Position numbers and translations under genes: made by a program. 64,000 nucleotides of DNA from Closterium sp. NIES-65. Taxonomy: Eukaryota; Streptophyta; Zygnematophyceae; Desmidiales; Closteriaceae. The notes below the pieces were generated by a model, which ran no database searches, had not been told where the DNA came from, and saw only the letters and a list, made by a program, of their open reading frames with translations. The DNA lies in NCBI GenBank assembly GCA_948144175.1, contig CANXME010001990.1, positions 992,001 through 1,056,000 of the forward strand, given 5' to 3'. Positions 1 to 13,400 of the stretch are shown here, piece by piece. Every line of letters begins with the position of its first letter. Within the stretch, counting starts at the first letter, position 1.

Positions 1-2869
1 TCAAAGGCAGAGTAGGGAACAGGCAACCATTGTAGTCCACTCAAAGGCTCAGCAGGTAACAGGCAGTCATTGTAGTTGACTCAAAGGCAGAGCAGGGAAC
101 AGGCAGTTATTGTAGTCGACTCAAAGGCAGAGCAGGGAATAGGCAATTATTGTAGTCGACTCAAAGGCAGAGCAGGGAACAGGCAGTCATTGTAGTCGAC
201 TCAAAGTCAGAGCAGGGAATAGGCAGTCATAGTAGTCGACTCAAAGGCAGAGCAGGGAACAGGCAGTCATTGTAGTTGACTCAAAGGCAGAGCAGGGAAC
301 AAGAAGTCATTGTAGTCCACTCAAAGGCAGAGCACGTAACAGGCAGTTATTGTAGTTGACTCAAAGGCAGAGCAGGGAACAGGCAGTCATTGTAGTCGAC
401 TCAAAGGCAGAGCAGGGAACAGGCAGTTATTGTAAACGACTCAAAGGCAGAGCAGGGAACAGACAGTTATTGTAGTCGACTCAAAGGCAGAGCAGGAAAC
501 AAGCAGTTCTTGTAGTCGACTCAAGGGCAGAGCAGGGAACAGGCACTTATTGTAGTCGACTCAAAGGCAGAGCAGGGAACAGGCAGTCATTGTAGTCGAC
601 TCAAAGGCAAAGCAGGGAACAGGCAGCCATTGTAGTCGACTCAAAGGCAGAGCAGGGAACAAGCAGTTATTGTAGTCGACTTAAAGGCAGGGCAGGGAAC
701 AGGCAGTTATTGTAGTTGTCTCAAAGGAAGAGCAGGGAACAGGCAGTTATTGTAGTCGACTCAAAGGCAGAGCTGGGAACGGGCAGTTCTTGTAGTCGAC
801 TCAAAACAGAGCAGGGAACAGGCAGTTATTGTAGTCGACTCAAAGGCAGAGCAGGGAACAGGCAGTCATTGTAGTCCACTCAAAGGCAGAGCAGGGAACA
901 GGCAGTTATTGTACTCGACACAAAGGCAGAGCAGCGAACAGACAGTTATTGTAGTCGACTCAAAGGCAGAGCAAGGAACAGGCAGTCATTGTAGTCGACT
1001 CAAAGGCAGAGCAGGGAACAGGCAGTCATTGTAGTCGACTCAAAGGCAGAGCAGGGAACAGGCAGTCATTGTAATCTACTCAAAGGCAGAGCAGGGAACA
1101 GGCAGATATTGTAGTCGACTCAAAGGCAGAGCAGGAAAGAGGCAGTTCTTGTAGTCCACTCAAGGGCAGAGCAGGGAAGAGGCTGTTATTGTAGTCGACT
1201 CAAAGGCAGAGCAGGGAACAGGCAGTCATTGTAGTCGACTCAAAGGCAAAGCAGGGAAAAGGCAGTTATTGTAGTCCTCTCAAAGGCAGAGCAGGGAACA
1301 GGCAGTTATTGTACTCGACTCAAAGGCAGAGCAGCGAACAGACAGTTATTGTAGTCGACTCAAAGGCAGAGCAAGGAACAGGTAGTCATTGTAATCGACT
1401 CAAAGGCAGAGCAGGGAACAAGAAGTCATTGTAGTCGATTCAAAGGCAGAGCAGGGAACAGGCAGTTATTGTAGTCAACTCAAAGGCAGAGCAGGGAACA
1501 GGCAGTCATTGTAGTCGACTCAAAGGCAGAGCAGGGAATAGGCAGTTATTGTAGTCGACTCAAAGGCAAAGCAGGGAACAGGCAGTTATTGTAGTTGACT
1601 CAAAGGCAGAGCCGGGAGCAGGCAGTCATTGTAGTCGACTCAAAGGCAGAGCAAGGAACAGGCAGTCATTGTAGTCGACTCAAAGGCAGAGCAGGGAACA
1701 AGCAGTCATTGTAGTCGACTCAAAGGCAGAGCAGGGAATAGGCAGTTATTGTAGTCGACTCAAAGGCAGAGCAGGGAACAGGCAGTCATTGTAGTCGACT
1801 AAAAGGCAGAGCAGGGAACAGGTAGTCATTTTAGTCGACTCAAAGGCAGAGCAGGGAACAGGTAGTCATTGTAGTTGACTCAAAGGCAGAGCAAGGAACA
1901 AGAAGTCATTGTAGTCGACTCAAAGGCAGAGCACGGAACAGGCAGTTTTTGTAGTTGACTCAAAGGCAGAGCAGGGAACAGGCAGTCATTGTAGTCGACT
2001 CAAAGGCAGAGCAGGGAACAGACAGTTATTGTAATCTACTCAAAGGCAGAGCAGGGAACAGGCAGTTATTGTAGTCGACTCAAAGGCAGAGCAGGAAAGA
2101 GGCAGTTCTTGTAGTCCACTCAAGGGCAGAGCAGGGAAGAGGCTGTTATTGTAGTCGACTCAAAGGCAGAGCAGGGAACAGGCAGTCATTGTAGTCGACT
2201 CAAAGGCAAAGCAGGGAACAGGCAGTCATTGTAGTCGACTCAAAGGCAGAGCAGGGAACAAGCATTTATTGTAGTCGACTCAAAGGCAGAGCAGGGAACA
2301 GGCAGTTATTGTAGTCGACTCAAAGGCAGAGCAGGGAACAGGCAGTTATTGTAGTCGACTCAAAGGCACAGCCGGGAGCAGGCAGTCATTGTAGTCGACT
2401 CAAAGGCAGAGCAGCGTACATACAGTTATTGTAGTCGACTCAAAGGCAGAGCAGGGAGCAGGCTGTCATTGTAGTCGACTCAAAGGCAGAGCAGGGAACA
2501 CGCACTTATTGTAGTCGACTCAAAGGCAGAGCAGGGAACAGGCAGTTATTGTAGTCGACTCAAAGGCAGAGCAGGGAACAGGGAGTCATTGTAGTCCACT
2601 CAAAGGCAGAGCAGGTAACAGGCAGTCATTGTAGTTGACTCAAAGGCAGAGCAGGGAACAGGCAGTTATTGTAGTCGAATCAAAGGCAGAGCAGGGAACA
2701 GGCAGTCATTGTAGTCGACTCAAAGGCAGAGCAGGGAACAGGGAGTCATTGTAGTCCACTCAAAGGCAGAGCAGGTAACAGGCAGTCATTGTAGTTGACT
2801 CAAAGGCAGAGCAGGGAACAGGCAGTTATTGTAGTCGAATCAAAGGCAGAGCAGGGAACAGGCAGTTAT

Positions 2870-4430
2870 TGTAGTCGACTCAAAGGCAAAGCAGGGAACA
2901 GGCAGTTATTGTAGTCGACTCAAAGGCAGAGCAGGGAACAGGTAGTCATTATAGTCGACTCAAAGGCAGAGTAGGAAACAGGCAACCATTGTAGTCCACT
3001 CAAAGTATTGTAGTTGACTCAAAGGCAGAGGAGGGAACAGGCAGTTATTGTAGTCGACTAAAAGGCAGAGCAGGGAATAGGCAGTGATTGTAGTCGACTC
3101 AAAGGTAGAGCAGGGAACAGGCAGTCATTGTAGTCGACTAAAAGGCAGAGCAGGGAACAGGTAGTCATTGTAGTCGACTCAAAGGCAGAGCAGGAACAGG
3201 CAGTCATTGTAGTCCACTCAAAGGCAGAGCAGGGAACAGGGAGTCATTGTAGTCCACTCAAAGGCAGAGCAGGTAACAGGCAGTCATTGTAGTTGACTCA
3301 AAGGCAGAGCAGGGAACAGGCAGTTATTGTAGTCGAATCAAAGGCAGAGCAGGGAACAGGCAGTTATTGTAGTCGACTCAAAGGCAGAGCAGGGAACAGG
3401 CAGTTATTGTAGTCGACTCAAAAGCAGAGCAGGGAAAAGGTAGTCATTGTAGTCGACTCAAAGGCAGAGTAGGGAACAGGCAACCATTGTAGTCCACTCA
3501 AAGGCACAGCAGGTAACAGGCAGTCATTGTAGTTGACTCAAAGGCAGAGGAGGGAACAGGTAGTTATTGTAGTCGACTCAAAGGCAGAGCAGGGAATAGG
3601 CAGTTATTGTAGTCGACTCAAAGGCAGAGCAGGGAACAGGCAGTTATTGTAGTCGACTCAAAGGCAGAGCAGGGAACAGGCAGTTATTGTAGTCGACTCA
3701 AAGGCAGAGCAGGGAACAGGTAGTCATTGTAGTCGACTCAAAGGCAGAGTAGGAAACAGGCAACCATTGTAGTCCACTCAAAGTATTGTAGTTGACTCAA
3801 AGGCAGAGGAGGGAACAGGCAGTTATTGTAGTCGACTAAAAGGCAGAGCAGGGAATAGGCAGTGATTGTAGTCGACTCAAAGGTAGAGCAGGGAACAGGC
3901 AGTCATTGTAGTCGACTAAAAGGCAGAGCAGGGAACAGGTAGTCATTGTAGTCGACTCAAAGGCAGAGCAGGAACAGGCAGTCATTGTAGTCCACTAAAA
4001 GGCAGAGCAGGGAACAGGGAGTCATTGTAGTCCACTCAAAGGCAGAGCAGATAACAGGCAGTCATTGTAGTTGACTCAAAGGCAGAGCAGGGAACAGGCA
4101 GTTATTGTAGTCGAATCAAAGGCAGAGCAGGGAACAGGCAGTTATTGTAGTCGACTCAAAGGCAGAGCAGGGAACAGGCAGTTATTGTAGTCGACTCAAA
4201 AGCAGAGCAGGGAAAAGGTAGTCATTGTAGTCGACTCAAAGGCAGAGTAGGGAACAGGCAACCATTGTAGTCCACTCAAAGGCACAGCAGGTAACAGGCA
4301 GTCATTGTAGTTGACTCAAAGGCAGAGGAGGGAACAGGTAGTGATTGTAGTCGACTCAAAGGCAGAGCAGGGAATAGGCAGTTATTGTAGTCGACTCAAA
4401 GGCAGAGCAGGGAACAGGCAGTCATTGTAG
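2870..4430. repeat. 778-bp higher-order repeat, two tandem copies
   Basis: Two adjacent blocks match at a constant offset of 778 bp. For example, the junction CAAAGTATTG is at 3001 and 3779, and AAAGCAGAGC is at 3421 and 4199. The length equals 20 monomers (800 bp) minus a 21-bp internal deletion (CAAAG joined directly to TATTGTAG) and minus one base in a second monomer (GCAGGAACAGG, near 3191 and 3970). Both copies carry both deletions, so the block was duplicated after they arose. The outer limits are approximate because flanking monomers are generic. Confidence 0.85.
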
Positions 4431-7400
4431 TCGACTAAAAGGCAGAGCAGGGAACAGGTAGTCATTTTAGTCGACTCAAAGGCAGAGCAGGGAACAGGTA
4501 GTCATTGTAGTTGACTCAAAGGCAGAGCAGGGAACAAGAAGTCATTGTAGTCGACTCAAAGGCAGAGCACGGAACAGGCAGTTTTTGTAGTTGACTCAAA
4601 GGCAGAGCAGGGAACAGGCAGTCATTGTAGTCAACTCAAAGGCAGAGCAGGGAACAGACAGTTATTGTAATCTACTCAAAGGCAGAGCAGGGAACAGGCA
4701 GTTATTGTAGTCGACTCAAAGGCAGAGCAGGAAAGAGGCAGTTCTTGTAGTCCACTCAAGGGCAGAGCAGGGAAGAGGCTGTTATTGTAGTCGACTCAAA
4801 GGCAGAGCAGGGAACAGGCAGTTATTGTAGTCGACTCAAAGGCAGAGCAGGGAAAAGGCAGTTATTGTAGTCCTCTCAAAGGCAGAGCAGAGAACAGGCA
4901 GTTATTGTACTCGACTCGAAGGCAGAGCAGCGAACAGACAGTTATTGTAGTCGACTCAAAGGCAGAGCAAGGAACAGGTAGTCATTGTAATCGACTCAAA
5001 GGCAGAGCAGGGAACAAGAAGTCATTGTAGTCGATTCAAAGGCAGAGCAGGGAACAGGCAGTTATTGTAGTCAACTCAAAGGCAGAGCAGGGAACAGGCA
5101 GTCATTGTAGTCGACTCAAAGGCAGAGCAGGGAATAGGCAGTTATTGTAGTCGACTCAAAGGCAAAGCAGGGAACAGGCAGTTATTGTAGTTGACTCAAA
5201 GGCAGAGCCGGGAGCAGGCAGTCATTGTAGTCGACTCAAAGGCAGAGCAAGGAACAGGCAGTCATTGTAGTCGACTCAAAGGCAGAGCAGGGAACAAGCA
5301 GTCATTGTAGTCGACTCAAAGGCAGAGCAGGGAATAGGCAGTTATTGTAGTCGACTCAAAGGCAGAGCAGGGAACAGGCAGTCATTGTAGTCGACTAAAA
5401 GGCAGAGCAGGGAACAGGTAGTCATTTTAGTCGACTCAAAGGCAGAGCAGGGAACAGGTAGTCATTGTAGTTGACTCAAAGGCAGAGCAAGGAACAAGAA
5501 GTCATTGTAGTCGACTCAAAGGCAGAGCAGGGAACAGGCAGTCATTGTAGTCGACTCAAAGGCAGAGCAGGGAACAGACAGTTATTGTAATCTACTCAAA
5601 GGCAGAGCAGGGAACAGGCAGTTATTGTAGTCGACTCAAAGGCAGAGCAGGAAAGAGGCAGTTCTTGTAGTCCACTCAAGGGCAGAGCAGGGAAGAGGCT
5701 GTTATTGTAGTCGACTCAAAGGCAGAGCAGGGAACAGGCAGTCATTGTAGTCGACTCAAAGGCAAAGCAGGGAACAGGCAGTCATTGTAGTCGACTCAAA
5801 GGCAGAGCAGGGAACAAGCATTTATTGTAGTCGACTCAAAGGCAGAGCAGGGAACAGGCAGTTATTGTAGTCGACTCAAAGGCAGAGCAGGGAACAGGCA
5901 GTTATTGTAGTCGACTCAAAGGCAGAGCAGGGAACAGGCAGTTATTGTAGTCGACTCAAAGGCAGAGCAGGGAATAGGCAGTTATTGTAGTCCTCTCAAA
6001 GGCAGAGCAGGGCACAGGCAGTTATTGTACTCGACTCAAAGGCAGAGCAGCGAACAGACAGTTATTGTAGTCGACTCAAAGGCAGAGCAAGGAACAGGTA
6101 GTCATTGTAATCGACTCAAAGGCAGAGCAGGGAACAAGAAGTCATTGTAGTCGACTCAAAGGCAGAGCAGGGAACAGGCAGTTATTGTAGTCAACTCAAA
6201 GGCAGAGCAGGGAACAGGCAGTCATTGTAGTCGACTCAAAGGCAGAGCAGGGAATAGGCAGTTATTGTAGTCGACTCAAAGGCAAAGCAGGGAACAGGCA
6301 GTTATTGTAGTTGACTCAAAGGCAGAGCCGGGAGCAGGCAGTCATTGTAGTCGACTCAAAGGCAGAGCAAGGAACAGGCAGTCATTGTAGTCGACTCAAA
6401 GGCAGAGCAGGGAACAAGCAGTCATTGTAGTCGACTCAAAGGCAGAGCAGGGAACAGGCAGTTATTGTAGTCGACTCAAAGGCAGAGCAGGGAACAGGCA
6501 GTCATTGTAGTTGACTCAAAGGCAGAGCAGGGAATAGGCAGTCATTGTAGTCGACTCAAAGGCAGAGCAGGGAACAGGCAGTTATTGTAGTCGACTCAAA
6601 GGCAGAGCCGTGAGCAGGCAGTCATTGTAGTCGAATCAAAGGCAGAGCAGGGAACAGGCAGTCATTGTAGTCGACTCACAGGTAGAGCAGGGAACATGCA
6701 GTTATTGTACTCGACTCAAAGGCATAGCAGGGAACAGATAGTTATTGTAGTCGACTCAAAGGCAGAGCAAGGAACAGGCAGTCCTTGTAGTCGACTCAAA
6801 GGCAGAGCAGGGAACAGGCAGTTATTGTAATCGACTCAAAGGCAAAGCAGGGAACAGGCAGTTATTGTAGTCGACTCAAAGGCAGAGCAGGAAACAAGCA
6901 GTTCTTGTAGTCGACTCAAGGGCAGAGCAGGGAACAGGCAGTTATTGTAGTCGACTCAAAGGCAGAGCAGGGAACAAGCAGTCATTGTAGTCGACTTAAA
7001 GGCAAAGTAGGGAGCAGGCAGTCATTGTAGTCGACTCAAAGGCAGAGCAGGGAACAAGCAGTTATTGTAGTCGACTCAAAGGCAGAGCAGGGAACAGGCA
7101 GTTATTGTAGTCGACTCAAAGGCAGAGCAGGAAAGAGGCAGTTCTTGTAGTCCACTCAAGGGCAGAGCACGGAAGAGGCTGTTATTGTAGTCGACTCAAA
7201 GGCAGAGCAGGGAACAGGCAGTCATTCTAGTCGACTCAAAGGCAAAGCAGGGAACAGGCAGTCATTGTAGTCGACTCAAAGGCAGAGCAGGGAACAAGCA
7301 TTTATTGTAGTCGACTCAAAGGCAGAGCAGGGAACAGGCAGTTATTGTAGTCGACTCAAAGGTAGAGCAGGGAACAAGCAGTTATTGTAGTCGACTCAAA

Positions 7401-10400
7401 GGCAGAGCAGGGAACAGGCAGTTATTGTAGTCGACTCAAAGGCAGAGCAGGGAACAGATAGTTATTGTAATCTACTCAAAGGCAGAGCAGTGAACAGGCA
7501 GTTATTGTAGTCGACTCAAAGGCAGAGCAGGAAAGAGGCAGTTCTTGTAGTCCACTCAAGGGCAGAGCAGGGAACAGGCTGTTATTGTAGTCGACTCAAA
7601 GGCAGAGCAGGGAACAGGCAGTCATTGTAGTCGACTCAAAGGCAAAGCAGGGAACAGGCAGTCATTGTAGTCGACTCAAAGGCAGAGCAGGGAACAAGCA
7701 TTTATTGTAGTCGACTCAAAGGCAGAGCAGGGAACAGGCACTTATTGTAGTCGACTCAAAGGCAGAGCAGGGAACAGGCAGTTATTGTAGTCGACTCAAA
7801 GGCAGAGCAGGGAACAGGCAGTTATTGTAGTCGACTCAAAGGCAGAGCAGGGAATAGGCAGTTATTGTAGTCCTCTCAAAGGCAGAGCAGGGAACAGGCA
7901 GTTATTGTACTGGACTCAAAGGCAGAGCAGCGAACAGACAGTTATTGTAGTCGACTCAAAGGCAGAGCAAGGAACAGGTAGTCATTGTAGTCAACTCAAA
8001 GGCAGAGCAGGGAACAAGCAGTCATTGTAGTCGACTCAAAGGCAGAGCAGGGAACAGGCAGTTATTGTAGTCAACTCAAAGGCAGAGCAGGGAACAGGCA
8101 GTCATTGTAGTCGACTCAAAGGCAGAGCAGGGAATAGGCAGTTATTGTAGTCGACTCAAAGGCAAAGCAGGGAACAGGCAGTTATTGTAGTTGACTCAAA
8201 GGCAGAGCCGGGAGCAGGCAGTCATTGTAGTCGACTCAAAGGCAGAGCAAGGAACAGGCAGTCATTGTAGTCGACTCAAAGGCAGAGCAGGGAACAAGTA
8301 GTCATTGTAGTCGACTCAAAGGCAGAGCAGGGAACAGGCAGTTATTGTAGTCGAGTCAAAGGCAGAGCAGGGAACAGGCAGTCATTGTAGTTGACTCAAA
8401 GGCAGAGCAGGGAATAGGCAGTCATTGTAGTCGACTCAAAGGCAGAGCAGGGAACAGGCAGTTATTGTAGTCGACTCAAAGGCAGAGCCGGGAGCAGGCA
8501 GTCATTGTAGTCGAATCAAAGGCAGAGCAGGGAACAGGCAGTCATTGTAGTCGACTCAAAGGTAGAGCAGGGAACATGCAGTTATTGTACTCGACTCAAA
8601 GGCATAGCAGGGAACATATAGTTATTGTAGTCGACTCAAAGGCAGAGCAAGGAACAGGCAGTCCTTTTAGTCGACTCAAAGGCAGAGCAAGGAACAGGCA
8701 GTTATTGTAATCGACTCAAAGGCAAAGCAGGGAACAGGCAGTTATTGTAGTCGACTCAAAGGCAGAGCAGGAAACAGGCAGTTCTTGTAGTCGACTCAAG
8801 GGCAGAGCAGGGAACAAGCAGTTATTGTAGTCGACTCAAAGGCAGAGCAGGGAACAAGCAGTCATTGTAGTCGACTCAAAGGCAAAGTAGGGAGCAGGCA
8901 GTCATTGTAGTCGACTCAAAGGCAGAGCAGGGAACAAGCAGTTATTGTAAACGACTCAAAGGCAGAGCAGGGAACAGGCAGTTATTGTAGTCGACTCAAA
9001 GGCAGAGCAAGGAACAGGCAGTTATTGTAGTCGACTCAAAGGCAGAGCAGGGAACAGGCAGTCATTGTAGTCGACTCAAAAGCAAAGAAGGGAACAAGCA
9101 GTCATTGTAGTCGACTCAAAGGCAGAGCAGGGAACAGGCAGTTATTGTAGTTGATTCAAAGGCAGAGCAGGGAACAAGCAATCATTGTAGTCGTCTCTAA
9201 GGCAGAGCACGGAACAGGCAGTTATTGTAGTTGACTCAAAGGCAGAGCAGGGAACAGGCAGTCATTGTAGTCAACTCAAAGGAAGAGCAGGGATCGGGCA
9301 GTTATTGTAATCGACTCAAAGGCAAAGCAGGGAACAGGCAGTTATTGTAGTCGACTCAAAGGCAGAGCAGGAAAAAGGCAGTTCTTGTAGTCGACTCAAA
9401 GGAAGAGCAGGGAACAGGCAGTTATTGTAGTCGACTCAAAGGCAAAGCAGGGAACAGGCAGTCATTGTAGTCCACTCAAAGGTAGAGCAAGGAACAGGCA
9501 GTTATTGTAGTCGACTCAAAGGCAGAGCAGGGAACAGGCAGTCATTGTAGTCGAATCAAAGGTAGAGCAGGGAACAGGCAGTCATTGTAGTCGACTCAAA
9601 GGCAAAGCAGGGAACAGGGAGTCATTGTAGTCCCCCAAAGGCAGAGCAGGTAACAGGCAGTCATTGTAGTTGACTCAAAGGCAGAGCAGGGAACAGGGAG
9701 TTATTGTAGTTGAATCAAAGGCAGAGCAGGGAACAGGCAGTTATTGTAGTTGACTCAAAGGCAGAGCAGGGAACAGGCAGTTATTGTAGTTGACTCAAAG
9801 GCAGAGCAGGGAACAGGCAATCATTGTAGTCGACTCAAAGGCAGAGTGGGGAAAAGGCAACCATTGTAGTCCACTCAAAGGCACAGCAGGTAACAGGCAG
9901 TCATTGTAGTTGACTCAAAGGCAGAGGAGGGAACAGGCAGTTATTGTAGTCGACTCAAAGGCAGAGCAGGGAATAGGTAGTTATTGTACTCGACTCAAAG
10001 GCATAGCAGGGAACAGGCAGTCATTGTAGTCGACTCAAAGGCAGAGCAGGGAACAGGCAGTCATTGTAGTCGACTCAAAGGCAGAGCAGGGAACAGGCAG
10101 TCATTGTAGTTGACTCAAAGGCAGAGCAGGGAACAAGAAGTCATTGTAGTCGACTCAAAGGCAGAGCACGGAATCGGCAGTTATTGTAGTTGACTCAAAG
10201 GCAGAGCAGGGAACAGGCAGTCATTGTAGTCGACTCAAAGGCAGAGCAGGGAACAGACAGTTTTTGTAATCTACCCAAAGGCAGAGCAGGGAACATGCAG
10301 TTATTGTAGTCGACTCAAAGGCAGAGCAGGAAACAGGCAGTTATTGTAGTCGACTCAAAGGCAGAGCAGGGAACAGGCAGTTATTGTAGTCGACTCAAAG

Positions 10401-13400
10401 GCAGAGCAGGGAATAGGCAGTCATTGTAGTCCTCTCAAAGGCAGAGCAGGGAACAGGCAGTTATTGTACTCGACTCAAAGGCAGAGCAGCGAACAGACAG
10501 TTATTGTAGTTGACTCAAAGGCAGAGCAAGGAATAGGCAATCATTGTAGTCGACTCAAAGGCAGAGCAGGGAACAAGCAGTCATTGTAGTCGACTCAAAG
10601 GCAGAGCAGGGAACAGGTAGTTATTGTAGTCGACTCAAAGGCAGAGCAGGGAACAGGCAGTCATTGTAGTCGACTCAAAGGCAGAGCAAGGAACAGGCAG
10701 TCATTGTAGTCGACTCAAAGGCAGAGCAGAGAACAAGCAGTCATTGTAGTCGACTCAAAGGCAGAGCAGGGAACAGGCATTTATTGTAGTCGACTCAAAG
10801 GCAGAGCAGGGAACAGGCAGTCATTGTAGTTGACTCAAAGGCAGAGCAGGGAATAGGCAGTCATTGTAGTCGACTCAAAGGCAGAGCAGGGAACAGGCAG
10901 TTATTGTAGTCGACTCAAAGGCAGAGCCGGGAGCAGGCAGTCATTGTAGTCGACTCAAAGGCAGAGTAGGGTACATGCAGTTATTGTAGTCGACTCAAAG
11001 GCAGAGCAGGGAGCAGGCAATCATTGTAGTCGACTCAAAGGCAGAGCAGGGAACAGGCACTTATTGTAGTCGAATCAAAGGCAGAGCAGGGAACAGGCAG
11101 TCCTTGTAGTCGACTCAAAGGCAGAGCAGGGAACATGCAGTTATTGTACTCGACTCAAAGGGAGAGCAGGGAACAGATAGTTATTGTAGTCGACTCAAAG
11201 GCAGAGCAAGGAACAGGCAGTCATTGTAGTCGACTCAAAGGCAGAGCAGGGAACAGGCAGTTATTGTAATTGACTCAAAGGCAAAGCAGGGAACAGGCAG
11301 TTATTGTAGTCGACTCAAAGGCAGAGCAGGAAACAGGCAGTTCTTGTAGTCGACTCAAGGGCAGAGCAGGGAACAGGCAGTTATTGTAGTCGACTCAAAG
11401 GCAGAGCAGGGAACAGGCAGTCATTGTAGTCGACTCAAAGGCAAAGCAGGGAACAGGCAGTCATTGTAGTCGACTCAAAGGCAGAGCAGGGAACAAGCAG
11501 TTATTGTAGTCGAGTCAAAGGCAGAGCAGGGAACAGGCAGTCATTGTAGTCGACTCAAAGGCAGAGCAGGGAACAGGCAGTTATTGTAGTCGACTCAAAG
11601 GCAGAGCAGGGAACAGGCAGTTATTGTAGTCGACTCAAAGGCAGAGCAGAGAACACGCAGTCATTGTAGTCGGCTCAAAGGCAGAGCAGGGAAGTGGCAG
11701 TCATTGTAGTCCACTCAAAGGCAGAGCAGGTAACAGGCAGTCATTGTAGTTGACTCAAAGGCAGAGCAGGGAACAGGCAGTTATTGTAGTCGACTCAAAG
11801 GCAGAGCAGGGAACAAGCAGTTATTGTAGTCGACTCAAAGGCAGAGCAGGGAACAGGCAGTCATTGTAGTCGACTCAAAGGCAAAGGAGGGAACAGGCAG
11901 TCATTGTAGTCGACTCAAAGGCAGAGCAGGGAACAGGCAGTTATTGTAGTCGATTCAAAGGCAGAGCAGGGAAGAAGCAATCATTGTAGTCGACTCAAAG
12001 GCAGAGCACGGAACAGGCAGTTATTGTAGTTGACTCAAAGGCAGAGCAGGGAACAGGCAGTCATTGTAGTCGACTCAAAGGCAGAGCAGGGAACAGGCAG
12101 TTATTGTAGTCGACTCAAAGGTAGAGTAGGGAACAGGCAGTTCTTGTAGTCGACTCAAAGGCAGAGCAGGGAACAGGCAGTTATTGTAGTCGAATCAAAG
12201 GCAGAGCAGGGAACAAGCAGTCATTGTAGTCGACTCAAAGGCAGAGCAGGGAACAGGCAGTCATTGTAGTCGACTCAAAGGCAGAGCAGGGAACAGGGAG
12301 TCATTGTAGTCCACTCAAAGGCAGAGCAGGTAACAGGCAGTCATTGTAGTTGACTGAAAGGCAGAGCAGGGAACAGGCAGTTATTGTAGTTGAATCAAAG
12401 GCAGAGCAGGGAACAGGCAGTTATTGTAGTCGACTCAAAGGCAGAGCAGGGAACAGGCAGTTATTGTAGTCGACTCAAAGGCAGAGCAGGGAACAGGTAG
12501 TCATTGTAGTCGACTCAAAGGCAGAGTAGGGAACAGGCAACCATTGTAGTCCACTCAAAGGCAAAGCAGGTAGCAGGCAGTCATTGTAGTTGACTCAAAG
12601 GCAGAGCAGGAAACAGGCAGTTATTGTAGTCGACTCAAAGGCAGAGCAGGGAATAGGCAGTTATTGTAGTCGACTCAAAGGCAGAGCAGGGAACAGGCAG
12701 TCATTGTTGTCGACTCAAAGGCAGAGCAGGGAACAGGCAGTCATTGTAGTCGACTCAAAGGCAGAGCAGGGAACAGGCAGTCATTGTAGTTGACTCAAAG
12801 GCAGAGCAGGGAACAAGAAGTCATTGTAGTCGACTCAAAGGCAGAGCACGGAACAGGCAGTTATTGTAGTTGACTCAAAGGCAGAGCAGGGAACAGGCAG
12901 TTATTGTAGTTGAATGAAAGGCAGAGCAGGGAACAGGCAGTCATTGTAGTCGACTCAAAGGCAGAGCAGGGAAGTGGCAGTTATTGTAGTCGACTCAAAG
13001 GCAGAGCAGGGAACAGGTAGTCATTGTAGTCGACTCAAAGGCAGAGTAGGGAACAGGCAACCATTGTAGTCCACTCAAAGGCAAAGCAGGTAGCAGGCAG
13101 TCATTGTAGTTGACTCAAAGGCAGAGCAGGGAACAGGCAGTTATTGTAGTCGACTCAAAGGCAGAGCAGGGAACAGGCAGTCATTGTTGTCGACTCAAAG
13201 GCAGAGCAGGGAACAGGCAGTCATTGTAGTCGACTCAAAGGCAGAGCAGGGAACAGGCAGTCATTGTAGTTGACTCAAAAGCTGAGCAGGGAACAAGAAG
13301 TCATTGTAGTCGACACATAGGCAGAGCACGCAACAGGCAGTTATTGTAGTTGACTGAAAGGCAGAGCAGGGAACAGGCAGTCATTGTAGTCGACTCAAAG

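Noticed and set aside
12590..12793. Short open frames inside the satellite (also 17030-17269, 17943-18146, 22705-22944, 33648-33893, 34213-34452, 35165-35410, 48213-48449, 48636-48857, 57046-57282; minus strand 49702-49887, 55057-55260, 62850-63035)
   Set aside because: Because 40 is not a multiple of three, every frame meets the TAG of TTGTAGTC once per 120 bp. Longer frames exist only where that TAG has mutated (TAC, TTG, AAG). All translate to the same repeated peptide, with no start context or domain.
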